A stretch of 64,000 nt of DNA from JBGPGW01 sp046349515 (GCA_046349515.1 JAXMCE010000007.1:124001-188000); one strand, 5' to 3'. Counted from the first letter of the stretch, positions 16,653-25,793 are shown. Notes: generated by a model from the sequence alone, not told the origin. Made by a program: numbers and translations.

Positions 16653-18929
16653 GTGAGTCTCAGGGGAGCTTTGCTCCTCGTGATGCTGGCCGTGTGCCTG
16701 TGGGCGCCGGCGCGCCTTGTCCTGGCCCAGGGGCCGACGATCCAGGAGATCCGGATCGAGGGCAATCAGCGCATCGAAACGGAAAGCATCGCCTCCTACC
16801 TCACGCTCAAGCCGGGCGATCCCTTCGACACCGCGCGGATGGACAAGTCGCTGAAGGCGCTGTTCGACACGGGCCTTTTCGCCGACGTCACCCTCAGGCG
16901 CGAGGGCGATACCCTCGTCGTGCGCGTCGTCGAGAATCCGATCATCAACCGCATCGCCTTCGAGGGGAACAGCAAGATCTCCGACGAGACTCTCTCGCAG
17001 GAGGTGCAGCTCCGGCCGCGCGTGGTCTACACGCGCACGCGCGTCCAGAACGACGTGAAGCGGATCCTCGACCTCTACCGGCGCAGCGGCCGATTCGCCG
17101 CGACCGTCGAACCCAAGGTCATCCCGCTGCCGCAGAACCGCGTCGATCTCGTCTTCGAGATCAACGAAGGATCGGTGACCGGCATCCAGCGCATCGCCTT
17201 CATCGGCAACCACGTCTTCTCGAGCTCGCGCTTGCGCGAGGTCGTGCAGACGGTCGAGACGGCGTGGTGGCGCTTCCTCAGCTCCGACGACACCTACGAT
17301 CCGGACCGCGTCAACTATGACAAGGAGCTGCTCCGCCGCTTCTATCTCGCGAACGGCTACGCGGATTTCCGGGTGGTTTCGGCGGTGGCGGAGCTCGTGC
17401 CGGACAAGGAAGGGTTCTTCGTCACCTTCACGGTGGACGAGGGCGAGCGCTACAAGTTCGGCAAGGTCGACCTGACCTCGACCCTGAAGAATCTCGAGGC
17501 GGAGCGGCTCAAGGCGCTGGTCATCCCCAAGGAGGGCGACTGGTACAACGCGGACCAGGTCGAGGGCACGATCAACGCGATCACGGATTACGTTGGCACG
17601 CTCGGCTACGCCTTCGTCGACGTGCGGCCCCAGGTCTCGCGCGATCGCGACGCTAAGTCCATCGCCGTCACCTTCGACGTGCGCGAGGGTCCCAAGGTCT
17701 TCGTCGAGCGGATCAACATCTCCGGCAACACCCGGACCATGGACAAGGTGATCCGGCGCGAGTTCCAGCTGGCCGAGGGCGACGCCTTCAACACGGCCAA
17801 GATGCGGCGCTCGCAGCAGCGCCTCAAGAACCTCGGCTTCTTCGAGAATGTCGACGTGACGAACGCGCCGGGCACGGCGCCCGACCAGACCGTCGTCGAC
17901 GTGCAGGTCAAGGAGAAGTCGACGGGCGAGCTCGCGCTCGGCGCCGGCTTCTCGAGCACGGAGGGCCCGATCGGCAACTTCGGCATCAGCGAGAAGAACC
18001 TGATGGGAACCGGCCAGGAGGCGCGCGGATTCTTCACCATCTCCCAGCGCACCCAGGAGCTCGACCTCGGCTACACCGAGCCCTACCTCTTCGACCGCAA
18101 CCTCTCGGCCGGCGTCGATCTCTTCCGCATCACGCGGTTCTTGAGGAGCGAGCGCGGCTTCAACGAGCTCGATACGGGCGGCAAGCTGCGATTCGGCTAC
18201 GACATCGCGGACCCGTGGAGCCAGCAGATTCACTACACGCTCCAGGCGACCGACCTCAAGAACCTCAACGACAACGTCTCATCGTTCATCCGCGACCAGC
18301 AGGGCAACAACTTGAAGTCCGAGATCGGGCAGGATCTCCTCTACGACCTGCGCGACAATCGGCGCGACCCGACGAACGGCTATTACTTCAAGATCGGGTC
18401 GGATCTGGCGGGCCTCGGCGGCAGCGACAAGTTTGTGCGCGGGCGGTTCGGTGCCGGCAACTACATTCCCATCGCCGATGACTGGGTGGTGAGCATCACC
18501 GGTGAATCGGGAGTCCAGAAAAGCCTCAACAACAGGCCTGTCCGGCTCAACGATCGCTTCTTCCTCGGCGGCGACACGCTGCGCGGATTTGCGACCTCGG
18601 GCGTCGGTCCGCGCGACCTCAATAGTAGCGATGCGATCGGCGGAACGTGGTATTACTCTGGCACGACGGAATTGAGCTTCCCGCTGGGGCTGCCGAAGGA
18701 ATTCGGAATCCTCGGAAAACTGTTCGCCGATTTCGGCTCGATCGGCGCCATCGATCTGCCGAACAACGCCCAGCTCGTGGATCAACCGTCGCTGCGGGCG
18801 TCGCTCGGATTCGGCATCGGCTGGCGCTCGCCCTTCGGGCCGATCCGGGTTGACATCGCGAAGCCCGTGCTGAAGAAGGACTTCGACAAGACCGAACTAC
18901 TCCATATCAGCTTTGGAGCGAGACTCTGA
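16653..18929 (+). CDS. bamA: Outer membrane protein assembly factor BamA
   Basis: BamA is the central beta-barrel subunit that folds proteins into the outer membrane. From GTG 16653 the product is 758 residues: a signal peptide (VSLRGALLLVMLAVCLWAP, cleaved after LAQ), five POTRA domains (first one starting IQEIRIEGNQRIETESI; further starts at IINRIAFEGNSKI, GIQRIAFIGNHVF and VERINISGNTRTM), and a C-terminal barrel containing RFFLGGDTLRGF, the conserved VRGF/Y-type motif of loop 6. The last residues are ISFGARL; most BamA proteins end in an aromatic residue, so the terminal Leu is unusual. AAGGGGGGC lies upstream of the GTG. A longer reading to 16566 overlaps rseP and is less likely. Confidence 0.96.
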   Translation: MSLRGALLLVMLAVCLWAPARLVLAQGPTIQEIRIEGNQRIETESIASYLTLKPGDPFDTARMDKSLKALFDTGLFADVTLRREGDTLVVRVVENPIINRIAFEGNSKISDETLSQEVQLRPRVVYTRTRVQNDVKRILDLYRRSGRFAATVEPKVIPLPQNRVDLVFEINEGSVTGIQRIAFIGNHVFSSSRLREVVQTVETAWWRFLSSDDTYDPDRVNYDKELLRRFYLANGYADFRVVSAVAELVPDKEGFFVTFTVDEGERYKFGKVDLTSTLKNLEAERLKALVIPKEGDWYNADQVEGTINAITDYVGTLGYAFVDVRPQVSRDRDAKSIAVTFDVREGPKVFVERINISGNTRTMDKVIRREFQLAEGDAFNTAKMRRSQQRLKNLGFFENVDVTNAPGTAPDQTVVDVQVKEKSTGELALGAGFSSTEGPIGNFGISEKNLMGTGQEARGFFTISQRTQELDLGYTEPYLFDRNLSAGVDLFRITRFLRSERGFNELDTGGKLRFGYDIADPWSQQIHYTLQATDLKNLNDNVSSFIRDQQGNNLKSEIGQDLLYDLRDNRRDPTNGYYFKIGSDLAGLGGSDKFVRGRFGAGNYIPIADDWVVSITGESGVQKSLNNRPVRLNDRFFLGGDTLRGFATSGVGPRDLNSSDAIGGTWYYSGTTELSFPLGLPKEFGILGKLFADFGSIGAIDLPNNAQLVDQPSLRASLGFGIGWRSPFGPIRVDIAKPVLKKDFDKTELLHISFGARL

Positions 18930-19489
18930 TGATGACACGCCGCTTGACCCTCGCGACCGCGCTCGCATGCGCGGCGTTTTCCATGGGCATCCCAGCGGCC
19001 GTGGCCGCCAAGGTGCCGGCCCCGACGATCGCGGTCGTCGATGTCCAGTTGATCCTCCGCGATTCGACCGCGGCCGCCGGAATCCGCGACCAGATGGAAA
19101 AGCACCAGACGTCGTTTCAGAACGAGATCACGCAGCAGGAGAACGCGCTCAGGAAAGCCGACGAGGACCTGGCCCAGAAGAAGGCCGTGCTCGCGCCCGA
19201 GGCCTACCAGGCCCAGGTCCAGGAGTTCCAGAAGAAGGTGGCGACGCTCGGCGAGCTCGTCCAGAAGCGCAAGAAACAGCTGGATGAGGCGTTCGGCAAG
19301 TCCATGAAGCAGGTCCAGGATGCGCTCATGGACGTCGTCCAGCAGCAGATGAAGGAAAGCGGGGCGAACATCGTCCTGCCGCGGGCGACCGTCGTCGAGG
19401 TGTCCAAGGAGATGGACATCACGCAGGAGACCCTGAAGCGCCTCAACCAGAAGCTTCCCTCGGTCAAGGTCGTCGTGCCCACGCAGTAG
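18929..19489 (+). CDS. Periplasmic OmpH/Skp-family chaperone
   Basis: This protein is a periplasmic holdase that shields unfolded outer-membrane proteins on their way to BamA. The 186-residue product has a signal peptide (RRLTLATALACAAFSMGIPAA, cleavage around residue 26), the short beta start TIAVVDVQLILRDSTAA, then long charged helices with coiled-coil character (about 55-125, KADEDLAQKKAVLAPEAYQ). This tentacle layout is that of Skp. Its ATG overlaps the bamA TGA by one base, and it is followed four bases later by lpxD, so it belongs to the same transcription unit. Confidence 0.92.
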   Translation: MMTRRLTLATALACAAFSMGIPAAVAAKVPAPTIAVVDVQLILRDSTAAAGIRDQMEKHQTSFQNEITQQENALRKADEDLAQKKAVLAPEAYQAQVQEFQKKVATLGELVQKRKKQLDEAFGKSMKQVQDALMDVVQQQMKESGANIVLPRATVVEVSKEMDITQETLKRLNQKLPSVKVVVPTQ

Positions 19490-19492
19490 CGC

Positions 19493-20515
19493 ATGGCCGA
19501 TACACGTTTCTTCAAGGTTGCGGGGCCGTTCAGCCTGGCGGAGCTGGCCCGCATGGCCGAGGCCACGCTCGCGGAGCCCCGCGACGGAGACCGGCGCGTC
19601 GTGGACGTGGCGCCGCTCGAGGTGGCGGGGCCCGAGCATCTGAGCTTTCTCGACAACCGCCGCTACGTCGACGCTTTCGCCTCGAGCCGCGCGGGCGCCT
19701 GCGTCGTGGCGCCCGAGCACAGGGACCGCGCGCCGGCCGGCATGGCGCTGCTGCTGTCGGACCAGCCTTATCGAAGCTACGCGCTCGCGGCGCAGGCGTT
19801 CTATCCGGAGCGGCGGCCGGAAGCGGCGCGCCATGCGACGGCGATCATCGATGGCTCGGCGCGTCTCGGCGAGGGCTGCGTGATCGAGGCCGGCGCTGTC
19901 ATCGCCGAACGGGCGGAGATCGGCGCGCGCTGTCACATCGGCCCCAATGCCGTGATCGGCGAGGCCGTCGTGCTCGGCCCCGATTGCCGGATCGGAGCGG
20001 GTGCCACGCTCAGCCACTGCCTCGTGGGCGCGCGTGTCGTGATCTATCCGGGGGCCCGCATCGGCCAGGCCGGATTCGGCTTCGCGCTCGGCGCCACGGG
20101 CATGACCAAGGTGCCTCAGCTCGGCCGCGTCATCATCGAGGACGACGTCGAGGTCGGCGCCAACAGCACGATCGATCGCGGGGCTGGTCCCGACACGGTC
20201 ATCGGGGCAGGCTCGATGATTGATAATCTCGTGCAGATTGGGCACAACGTGCGGCTCGGCAGGGGCTGCGTCGTGATCGCCCAGGCGGGAGTCGCGGGCA
20301 GCACCCGCATCGGCGACCACGCGATCCTGGCCGCGCAGGCCGGGCTCATCGGCCACCTGACGATCGGACGCGGCGCGCGAATCGGCGCCCAGGCCGGCGT
20401 CATGCGCGACGTGCCGGAGGGCGAAAGCGTGATCGGCAGTCCCGCCGTGCCGGTCCGGCAGTTCTTCCGGGAGGTCGCGACCGTGCAGCGTCTTGCGAAG
20501 GAGAAAGGCAAGTAG
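19493..20515 (+). CDS. lpxD: UDP-3-O-(3-hydroxyacyl)glucosamine N-acyltransferase
   Basis: LpxD adds the second acyl chain in lipid A synthesis using acyl-ACP. The 340-residue protein has an N-terminal uridine-binding domain (to about residue 110; LSFLDNRRYVDAF) and a left-handed beta-helix of hexapeptide repeats (I/V/L-G-x-x-x-x), clear from about 112 to 310, e.g. IGARCHIGPNAVIGEAVV. QIGHNVRLGRGCV contains the catalytic His region. Start ATG 19493 lies three bases after the Skp stop. Next gene fabZ begins three bases after its stop. Confidence 0.96.
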   Translation: MADTRFFKVAGPFSLAELARMAEATLAEPRDGDRRVVDVAPLEVAGPEHLSFLDNRRYVDAFASSRAGACVVAPEHRDRAPAGMALLLSDQPYRSYALAAQAFYPERRPEAARHATAIIDGSARLGEGCVIEAGAVIAERAEIGARCHIGPNAVIGEAVVLGPDCRIGAGATLSHCLVGARVVIYPGARIGQAGFGFALGATGMTKVPQLGRVIIEDDVEVGANSTIDRGAGPDTVIGAGSMIDNLVQIGHNVRLGRGCVVIAQAGVAGSTRIGDHAILAAQAGLIGHLTIGRGARIGAQAGVMRDVPEGESVIGSPAVPVRQFFREVATVQRLAKEKGK

Positions 20516-20518
20516 GGA

Positions 20519-20989
20519 ATGGAAGCCAGCGTATCGCAGCAGCCCCCGGCGGCCGAGATCGACGTCAACCGGATCATGGAAATGATCCCGCACCGCTATC
20601 CGTTCCTCATGATCGACAAGGTGGTCGACGTCGTCTCGAACGTGAGCGCCGTCGGCGTCAAGCAGGTGTCGATCAACGAGTTCTATTTCCAGGGCCATTT
20701 CCCGCGCCGGCCCGTGATGCCCGGCGTTCTCATCATCGAATCGATGGCGCAGACCGCGGCGGTCCTGGTCGTCCACACGCTTGGGCCGGGTTCGGAGGGC
20801 AAGCTCGTCTATTTCATGGGTGTCGACAATTGCCGCTTCCGGAAGCCGGTGTTCCCAGGCGACACGCTCCACATCCACGTCCGCAAGGACCGCAGCCGCG
20901 GCAACGTCTGGAAGTTCACGGCCGAGGCCAAGAGCGGCGGCGCGCTCGTCGCCGAGGCGTCCTATTCCGCGATGATCCTGGATGACTGA
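20519..20989 (+). CDS. fabZ: 3-hydroxyacyl-ACP dehydratase FabZ
   Basis: FabZ dehydrates 3-hydroxyacyl-ACP in fatty-acid elongation and so competes with LpxA/LpxD for the same substrates. The 156-residue hot-dog-fold protein shows IPHRYPFLMIDKV, the catalytic FQGHFPRRPVMPGVLIIESMAQ (His and Glu) and GVDNCRFRKPVFPGD. GTAGGG precedes the ATG. It overlaps lpxA by eight bases; the lpxD-fabZ-lpxA order is classic. Confidence 0.97.
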   Translation: MEASVSQQPPAAEIDVNRIMEMIPHRYPFLMIDKVVDVVSNVSAVGVKQVSINEFYFQGHFPRRPVMPGVLIIESMAQTAAVLVVHTLGPGSEGKLVYFMGVDNCRFRKPVFPGDTLHIHVRKDRSRGNVWKFTAEAKSGGALVAEASYSAMILDD

Positions 20990-21779
20990 CATTCACCCGA
21001 CCGCGCTCGTCGAACGCGGCGCCCGTCTCGGCACCGGAGTCAAGATCGGGCCGCTTTCGGTCGTCGGCGCCGAGGTCGAGCTCGCCGACGGCGTCGAGCT
21101 CCTCTCGCACGTGACCGTCGCCGGCCGCACGCGAATCGGCCCGGGCACGCGAATCTTCCCCTTCGCGTCCATCGGCCACCCGCCCCAGGACCTGAAGTAC
21201 AAGGGCGAGCCCTCCGAGCTCGTCATCGGCGCCAACGCCATCATCCGCGAGCACGTGACCATGAACCCCGGCACCGAGGGCGGCGGGATGCTGACGAGCG
21301 TCGGCGACAATTGCCTGTTCATGGTGGGCGCCCACGTCGCCCATGACTGCCGTCTCGGCAGCAGCGTCATCCTCGCGAACAACGCGACGCTCGCCGGCCA
21401 CGTCGAGATCGGCGATTTCGCCATCCTCGGCGGGCTCTCGGCCGTGCATCAGTTCGTCCGCGTCGGCCGGCACGCCATGATCGGCGGCATGTCCGGCGTC
21501 GAGCAGGACATCATTCCCTACGGCTCCGCCATGGGCAATCGCGCGCATCTCTCGGGCCTGAACGTCATCGGCTTGAAGCGCCGCGGCTTCTCGCGCGAGG
21601 ACATCCACAGCCTGCGCACGGCCTACCGCCTCATGTTCGCGCAAGAAGGCACGCTCGCCGAGCGGCTCGACGACGTCGAAGCGCTCTACCGCACCAACGA
21701 GGCGGTCATGGAAGTCGTGACCTTCATCCGTTCCACCTCCTCGCGCGGCCTGTGCCAGCCCAAGGGGGAGGCCGACTAG
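20982..21779 (+). CDS. lpxA: Acyl-ACP--UDP-N-acetylglucosamine O-acyltransferase
   Basis: LpxA catalyses the first, reversible step of lipid A synthesis. At 265 residues it has the standard size. The left-handed beta-helix repeats occupy most of residues 3-190 (IHPTALVERGARLGTGVKIG; ANNATLAGHVEIGDFAILGG), with the catalytic His inside FMVGAHVAHDC and the ruler region SAVHQFVRVGRHAMIGG. The C-terminal helical domain contains RRGFSREDIHSLRTAYR. It is followed without gap by lpxI. Confidence 0.97.
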   Translation: MTDIHPTALVERGARLGTGVKIGPLSVVGAEVELADGVELLSHVTVAGRTRIGPGTRIFPFASIGHPPQDLKYKGEPSELVIGANAIIREHVTMNPGTEGGGMLTSVGDNCLFMVGAHVAHDCRLGSSVILANNATLAGHVEIGDFAILGGLSAVHQFVRVGRHAMIGGMSGVEQDIIPYGSAMGNRAHLSGLNVIGLKRRGFSREDIHSLRTAYRLMFAQEGTLAERLDDVEALYRTNEAVMEVVTFIRSTSSRGLCQPKGEAD

Positions 21780-22592
21780 GTGCCGAAGCTCGGCATCCTC
21801 GCCGGCGGCGGCGAGTTGCCGGCTCGCCTCGTCGCCGCCTGCCGCTCGAGCGGTCGTCCCTTCTACGTGCTGGCCTTCGAGGGCCATACCGACCGCCAGC
21901 TCGTCGAGGGCGTGCCGCATGGCTGGATTCGCCTGGGCGCCCTGGGCGAAGGCTTGCGGTTGCTCCACGCGGAAGCGGTCGACGAGCTTGTGCTCGCTGG
22001 GCGGGTCACCCGCCCGGCCCTGAGCGAATTGGTGCCCGACCTCCGGGGCCTCAAATTCCTCGCGAAGGTGGGCGCCTCGGCGCTCGGCGATGACGGAATT
22101 CTCCGGGCCGTCACGGAGGAGCTCGAAGCCGAGGGATTCCGCCTCGTGGGCCCTGAATCGATCCTGGGCGATCTCGTCGCGCCCGAGGGGCCTTACACGA
22201 CGGCGCGGCCCGATGCGGCGGCGCTCGAGGACATCGCGCGCGGCATCGAGGTCGCGAAGGGACTCGGTCGGCTCGATGTCGGCCAGGCGGTCGTCGTCCA
22301 GGCGGGGATCGTGCTCGGGGTCGAAGCCATCGAGGGGACGGACGCGCTCCTCGCACGCTGCGCGGGCTTGAAGCGCAAGGCGCCCGGCGGCGTCCTCGTC
22401 AAGATGCGCAAGCCCATGCAGGACAGCCGCGTCGATCTGCCGACGATCGGCGTCGAGACCGTGCGGGGCGCGGCCGCCGCGGGCTTGCGCGGCATCGCGA
22501 TCGAAGCCGGAGGGGCACTCGTCCTCGACCGGCCAGCCGTCGCGGCGGCGGCCGATGCGGCGGGCCTCTTCGTCGTCGGGGTGACGGCGTGA
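21780..22592 (+). CDS. lpxI: UDP-2,3-diacylglucosamine pyrophosphatase LpxI (DUF1009 family)
   Basis: LpxI hydrolyses UDP-2,3-diacylglucosamine to lipid X; it replaces the unrelated LpxH in most alphaproteobacteria. The 270-residue protein opens LGILAGGGELPARLVAACR, then has ALSELVPDLRGLKFLAK, SILGDLVAPEGPYT and, in the C-terminal catalytic domain, VVVQAGIVLGVEAIEGTDAL and LVKMRKPMQDSRVDLPTIG, blocks that I recognise as the LpxI family. The GTG start touches the lpxA stop and the end overlaps lpxB by four bases, so the pathway position agrees with the assignment. Confidence 0.93.
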   Translation: MPKLGILAGGGELPARLVAACRSSGRPFYVLAFEGHTDRQLVEGVPHGWIRLGALGEGLRLLHAEAVDELVLAGRVTRPALSELVPDLRGLKFLAKVGASALGDDGILRAVTEELEAEGFRLVGPESILGDLVAPEGPYTTARPDAAALEDIARGIEVAKGLGRLDVGQAVVVQAGIVLGVEAIEGTDALLARCAGLKRKAPGGVLVKMRKPMQDSRVDLPTIGVETVRGAAAAGLRGIAIEAGGALVLDRPAVAAAADAAGLFVVGVTA

Positions 22593-23791
22593 GCGCTGCG
22601 CCGGTCTCCGGCTCGGCACCGGAGACGCCGCTCCTATTCGTTATCGCCGGCGAGCCGTCGGGGGACGCGATCGGCGCGCGGCTCATGGCGGCCCTCAAGG
22701 CGGCGAGCGGCGGGCGCGTGCGCTTTGCCGGCATCGGCGGCGAGCGCATGGCGGGGGAGGGCCTCGCGAGTCTCTTTCCCATGAGCGACATCAGCCTGTT
22801 CGGTGTCGCCGAGATCGTGCCGAAAGTTCCGCTCATCCTCCGGCGCATCCGCGAGACCGTCGCGGCGATCCGGGCCCATCGGCCCGCCGCCGTCGTCTCG
22901 ATCGACGTGCCTGGCTTCGCCTTCCGCGTCCAGGAGCGCTTGCGCGCGGGCGAGACGCGGCGAATCCACTGCGTGGCGCCGACCGTTTGGGCCTACCGCC
23001 CGGGACGCGCGCGGACGATCCAGCGCTTCCTCGACCATCTCCTCGTCCTCCTGCCGTTCGAGCCGCCCTATTTCGAGGCGGTGGGCCTGCCCTGCACCTT
23101 CATCGGCCATCCGGTGCTGGAAGAGGGGGCAGAGAAGGGTGACGGCCCGCGCTTTCGCGACCGCCACGGCATCGCGCGCGAGGCCAGGGTCCTCGCTGTC
23201 TTGCCGGGCAGCCGGCGGGGCGAGGTCGGCCGCCTCCTTCCCATCTTCGGCGAGGCGGTCGCGGCGCTCGCGCTGCGGTTTCCCGACCTTCGCGTCGTCG
23301 TGCCGGTGGTGCCGGTCGTCGAGGAGACCGTGCGCCGCGCGGTCGGCGGCTGGCCTCTTGCCGTCACGGTCGTCGCGCAGGACGAGAAATACGACGCCTT
23401 CGCCGCGAGCGACGCGGCGCTCGCGGCCTCGGGCACGGTCTCGCTCGAGCTCGCGCTCGCAGGCGTGCCCATGGTCATTGGCTACCGGATCAATGCGCTG
23501 ACCGCCCTGTGGGTTCGCCTTCTCATCCGGGTGAAGTGGGTCACGCTGGCGAACCTCATCCTTGGCCGTGCAGCGGTTCCGGAGTTCCTTCAAGGCCGGT
23601 GCCGTGCGAGGATGCTCGCCGAGGCGGTGGGTGCGTTGCTCGAGAGCGAGGAGCGCCGCGACGCGCAGCGCCGCGACCTCGCGGACGCAATGGCGCGGCT
23701 CGGGGTCGACGGGCCGCCGCCCTCCGAGCGTGCGGCCGCGGCGATCCTCGACGTGATTGGAATGAACGAGCGAAGGGAGGCACCAGCATGA
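22589..23791 (+). CDS. lpxB: Lipid-A-disaccharide synthase
   Basis: LpxB is a peripheral-membrane glycosyltransferase that joins lipid X to UDP-diacylglucosamine. Of 400 residues, the family start LFVIAGEPSGDAIGARLM, ISLFGVAEIVPKVP, CVAPTVWAYRPGRA and the C-terminal ALAASGTVSLELALAGVPMV with YRINALTA are evident. Start GTG 22589 overlaps lpxI by four bases. It overlaps the next, unrelated glyoxalase-like gene by four bases. Confidence 0.97.
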   Translation: MSAAPVSGSAPETPLLFVIAGEPSGDAIGARLMAALKAASGGRVRFAGIGGERMAGEGLASLFPMSDISLFGVAEIVPKVPLILRRIRETVAAIRAHRPAAVVSIDVPGFAFRVQERLRAGETRRIHCVAPTVWAYRPGRARTIQRFLDHLLVLLPFEPPYFEAVGLPCTFIGHPVLEEGAEKGDGPRFRDRHGIAREARVLAVLPGSRRGEVGRLLPIFGEAVAALALRFPDLRVVVPVVPVVEETVRRAVGGWPLAVTVVAQDEKYDAFAASDAALAASGTVSLELALAGVPMVIGYRINALTALWVRLLIRVKWVTLANLILGRAAVPEFLQGRCRARMLAEAVGALLESEERRDAQRRDLADAMARLGVDGPPPSERAAAAILDVIGMNERREAPA

Positions 23792-24204
23792 CGGCCAGCA
23801 AGACCGACGCGGGATCCTACCGGTTCCTTCACACCATGCTGCGCGTGCGCGACCTCGAGAAATCGCTCGATTTCTACACGCGTCTCCTCGGCATGAAACT
23901 CCTGCGGCGGAACGACTATCCGGGCGGCTCGTTCACGCTGGCCTTCGTCGGCTACGGCGGGGAGAGCGAGCACACGGTCCTCGAGCTCACGCACAATTGG
24001 GGGCGCGAGGAGGCCTATCCCTTGGGCGAAGGCTTCGGCCACATTGCGATCGGCGTGCCGGATGCCTACAAGGCGTGCGAGCAGCTGGCCTCGGAAGGGG
24101 TCAAGATCACGCGCCCCGCCGGGCCCATGAAACACGGCACGACGGTGATCGCCTTCGTCGAAGATCCCGACGGCTACAAGGTCGAGCTGATTCAGCGTGC
24201 GTAG
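23788..24204 (+). CDS. gloA: Lactoylglutathione lyase (glyoxalase I), VOC family
   Basis: The enzyme isomerises the methylglyoxal-glutathione hemithioacetal to S-lactoylglutathione. The 138-residue protein has two beta-alpha-beta-beta-beta VOC modules and the four expected metal ligands: H15 (RFLHTMLRV), E66 (VLELTHN), H85 (GFGHIAIGV) and E133 (GYKVELIQ). The phrase RVRDLEKSLDFYTRLLGMKL is typical of proteobacterial GloA. GGGAGG at 23775-23780 and the four-base overlap with lpxB fix the start at 23788. Why it is coupled to lipid A synthesis is not evident; it is the last plus-strand gene of the cluster. Confidence 0.93.
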   Translation: MTASKTDAGSYRFLHTMLRVRDLEKSLDFYTRLLGMKLLRRNDYPGGSFTLAFVGYGGESEHTVLELTHNWGREEAYPLGEGFGHIAIGVPDAYKACEQLASEGVKITRPAGPMKHGTTVIAFVEDPDGYKVELIQRA

Positions 24205-24216
24205 GCCCCGGCGCGC

Positions 24217-24426
24217 CTAGACGAAGAGGCGCGACAGGGTGAGCGCGGCCGAGAGCGCCGCGGCGGCGAGGAGGAGGGCGAGGACGAAACGGAAGAGCCC
24301 GCGGCCGGGCCGCTCGTTCTCATTGGCGGGCGCGGCCGGCGCGCTCACCCGTCGGATGCGACCGGCGAGCCAGGATGCGCTGGCAGCGTGGTCGGCCTGC
24401 CGCTTCTTGGGGCCGGTGGCCGGCAT
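24217..24426 (-). CDS. Small single-pass membrane protein downstream of gltA (69 aa)
   Basis: The product was not recognised. The 69-residue reading frame begins nine bases after the gltA stop on the same strand. It has a polar, basic N-terminal half (GPKKRQADHAASASWLAGRI, then PANENERPGRG) and one strongly hydrophobic helix near the C-terminus (about 46-65, FRFVLALLLAAAALSAAL) with a short SRLFV end, i.e. a tail-anchored layout. No clear ribosome-binding site is visible, so expression would depend on coupling to gltA. It fills the gap between gltA and the convergent gloA. It may be a chance frame in GC-rich DNA. Confidence 0.45.
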   Translation of the reverse strand: MPATGPKKRQADHAASASWLAGRIRRVSAPAAPANENERPGRGLFRFVLALLLAAAALSAALTLSRLFV

Positions 24427-24435
24427 GGCGAACGG

Positions 24436-25767
24436 TTACGCGCGCTTGTGGAGCGGCAGGTAGGGCCGCGCCGCGGCGCCTTTGTAGAGCTGGCGCGGAC
24501 GGCCGATCTTCTGCAGCGGATCGTCGACCATCTCCTTCCACTGGGCGATCCAGCCGACCGTGCGCGCGAGCGCGAAGAGCGCCGTGAACATCGAGGTCGG
24601 AAAGCCGATGGCCTGGAGGATGATGCCCGAATAGAAGTCGACGTTCGGGTACAGCTTCTTCTGCACGAAATATTCGTCGTGAAGCGCGATCTTCTCGAGC
24701 TCGATCGCGAGGTCGAGCAGGGGATCGTCCTTGATGCCGAGCTCGCCCAGGACCTCGTGGCAGGTCTTGCGCATCACCGCCGCGCGCGGATCGTAGTTCT
24801 TGTAGACCCGGTGTCCGAAGCCCATGAGGCGGAAGTTGTCGTTCGGATCCTTCGCGCGCTTGATGAATTCGGGGATCGCCTTGGTCGAGCCGATCTCTTT
24901 CAGCATGTTGAGCACGGCCTCGTTGGCCCCGCCATGCGCCGGGCCCCAGAGACAGGCGATGCCGGCCGCGATGCAGGCGAACGGATTGGCGCCCGATGAG
25001 CCCGCGAGGCGCACCGTCGAGGTCGACGCGTTCTGCTCATGGTCGGCATGGAGGATGAAGATCCGGTCCATGGCCTTGGCGATGACCGGATTGACCTTGT
25101 ACTCCTCGCAGGGCACGCCGAAGGTCATGTAGAGGAAGTTTTCCGCGTAGTTGAGGCTGTTGCGCGGATACATGAAGGGCTGGCCCATGGAGTACTTGTA
25201 GGCCATGGCCGCGATCGTCGGCATCTTCGCGATCAGGCGATAGGACGCGATGAGCTGCTGGTGCGGATCGCTGATGTCCGTGCTGTCGTGATAGAAGGCC
25301 GACAGCGCGCCGACCACGCCGACCATGACCGCCATGGGGTGCGCGTCGCGCCGGAATCCCTGGAAGAAGCGCAGCAGCTGTTCGTGGATCATCGTGTGGT
25401 AGGTGATGTCCCGCTCGAACTTCTGCTTCTGCGCCGTCGTGGGAAGCTCGCCGAACAGCAGGAGGTAGCAGACATCCATGAAGTCGCTGTGCTCGGCCAG
25501 GTCTTCGATCTTGTAGCCGCGGTGGAGGAGCACGCCCGCGTCGCCGTCGATGTAGGTGATGGTCGAATCGCAGCTCGCGGTCGAGGTGAAGCCCGGGTCG
25601 TAGGTGAAAACGCCGGTTTCCGCGTAGAGCTTGCGGATGTCGATGACCGAGGGTCCGACCGTGCCGTCGAGGATGGGCATCTCGACCGTCTTGCCGGTCC
25701 GATTGTCCGTGACCGTGACGGTATGCCGTGTCGCTGCCTGCACGCGCGCTGCCGTGGCCTCTTTCAT
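24436..25767 (-). CDS. gltA: Citrate synthase (type II)
   Basis: Citrate synthase condenses acetyl-CoA with oxaloacetate at entry to the TCA cycle. The 443-residue length fits the hexameric, NADH-regulated type II enzyme of Gram-negative bacteria. Motifs: an N-terminal beta domain (MPILDGTVGPSVIDIRKLY), FTYDPGFTSTASCDS, active-site His in LWGPAHGGANEAVL, second His in LMGFGHRVYKNYDPRA and a later catalytic Asp region. GGAAGGAG lies upstream of the ATG. A well-placed promoter (25794-25822) precedes it. Confidence 0.97.
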   Translation of the reverse strand: MKEATAARVQAATRHTVTVTDNRTGKTVEMPILDGTVGPSVIDIRKLYAETGVFTYDPGFTSTASCDSTITYIDGDAGVLLHRGYKIEDLAEHSDFMDVCYLLLFGELPTTAQKQKFERDITYHTMIHEQLLRFFQGFRRDAHPMAVMVGVVGALSAFYHDSTDISDPHQQLIASYRLIAKMPTIAAMAYKYSMGQPFMYPRNSLNYAENFLYMTFGVPCEEYKVNPVIAKAMDRIFILHADHEQNASTSTVRLAGSSGANPFACIAAGIACLWGPAHGGANEAVLNMLKEIGSTKAIPEFIKRAKDPNDNFRLMGFGHRVYKNYDPRAAVMRKTCHEVLGELGIKDDPLLDLAIELEKIALHDEYFVQKKLYPNVDFYSGIILQAIGFPTSMFTALFALARTVGWIAQWKEMVDDPLQKIGRPRQLYKGAAARPYLPLHKRA

Positions 25768-25793
25768 GCGGACGCTCCTTCCCTCAAACCCGA

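Noticed and set aside
18782..20992. Long minus-strand frame across Skp, lpxD and fabZ
   Set aside because: It is an antisense shadow with low-complexity composition, and the plus-strand genes are certain.
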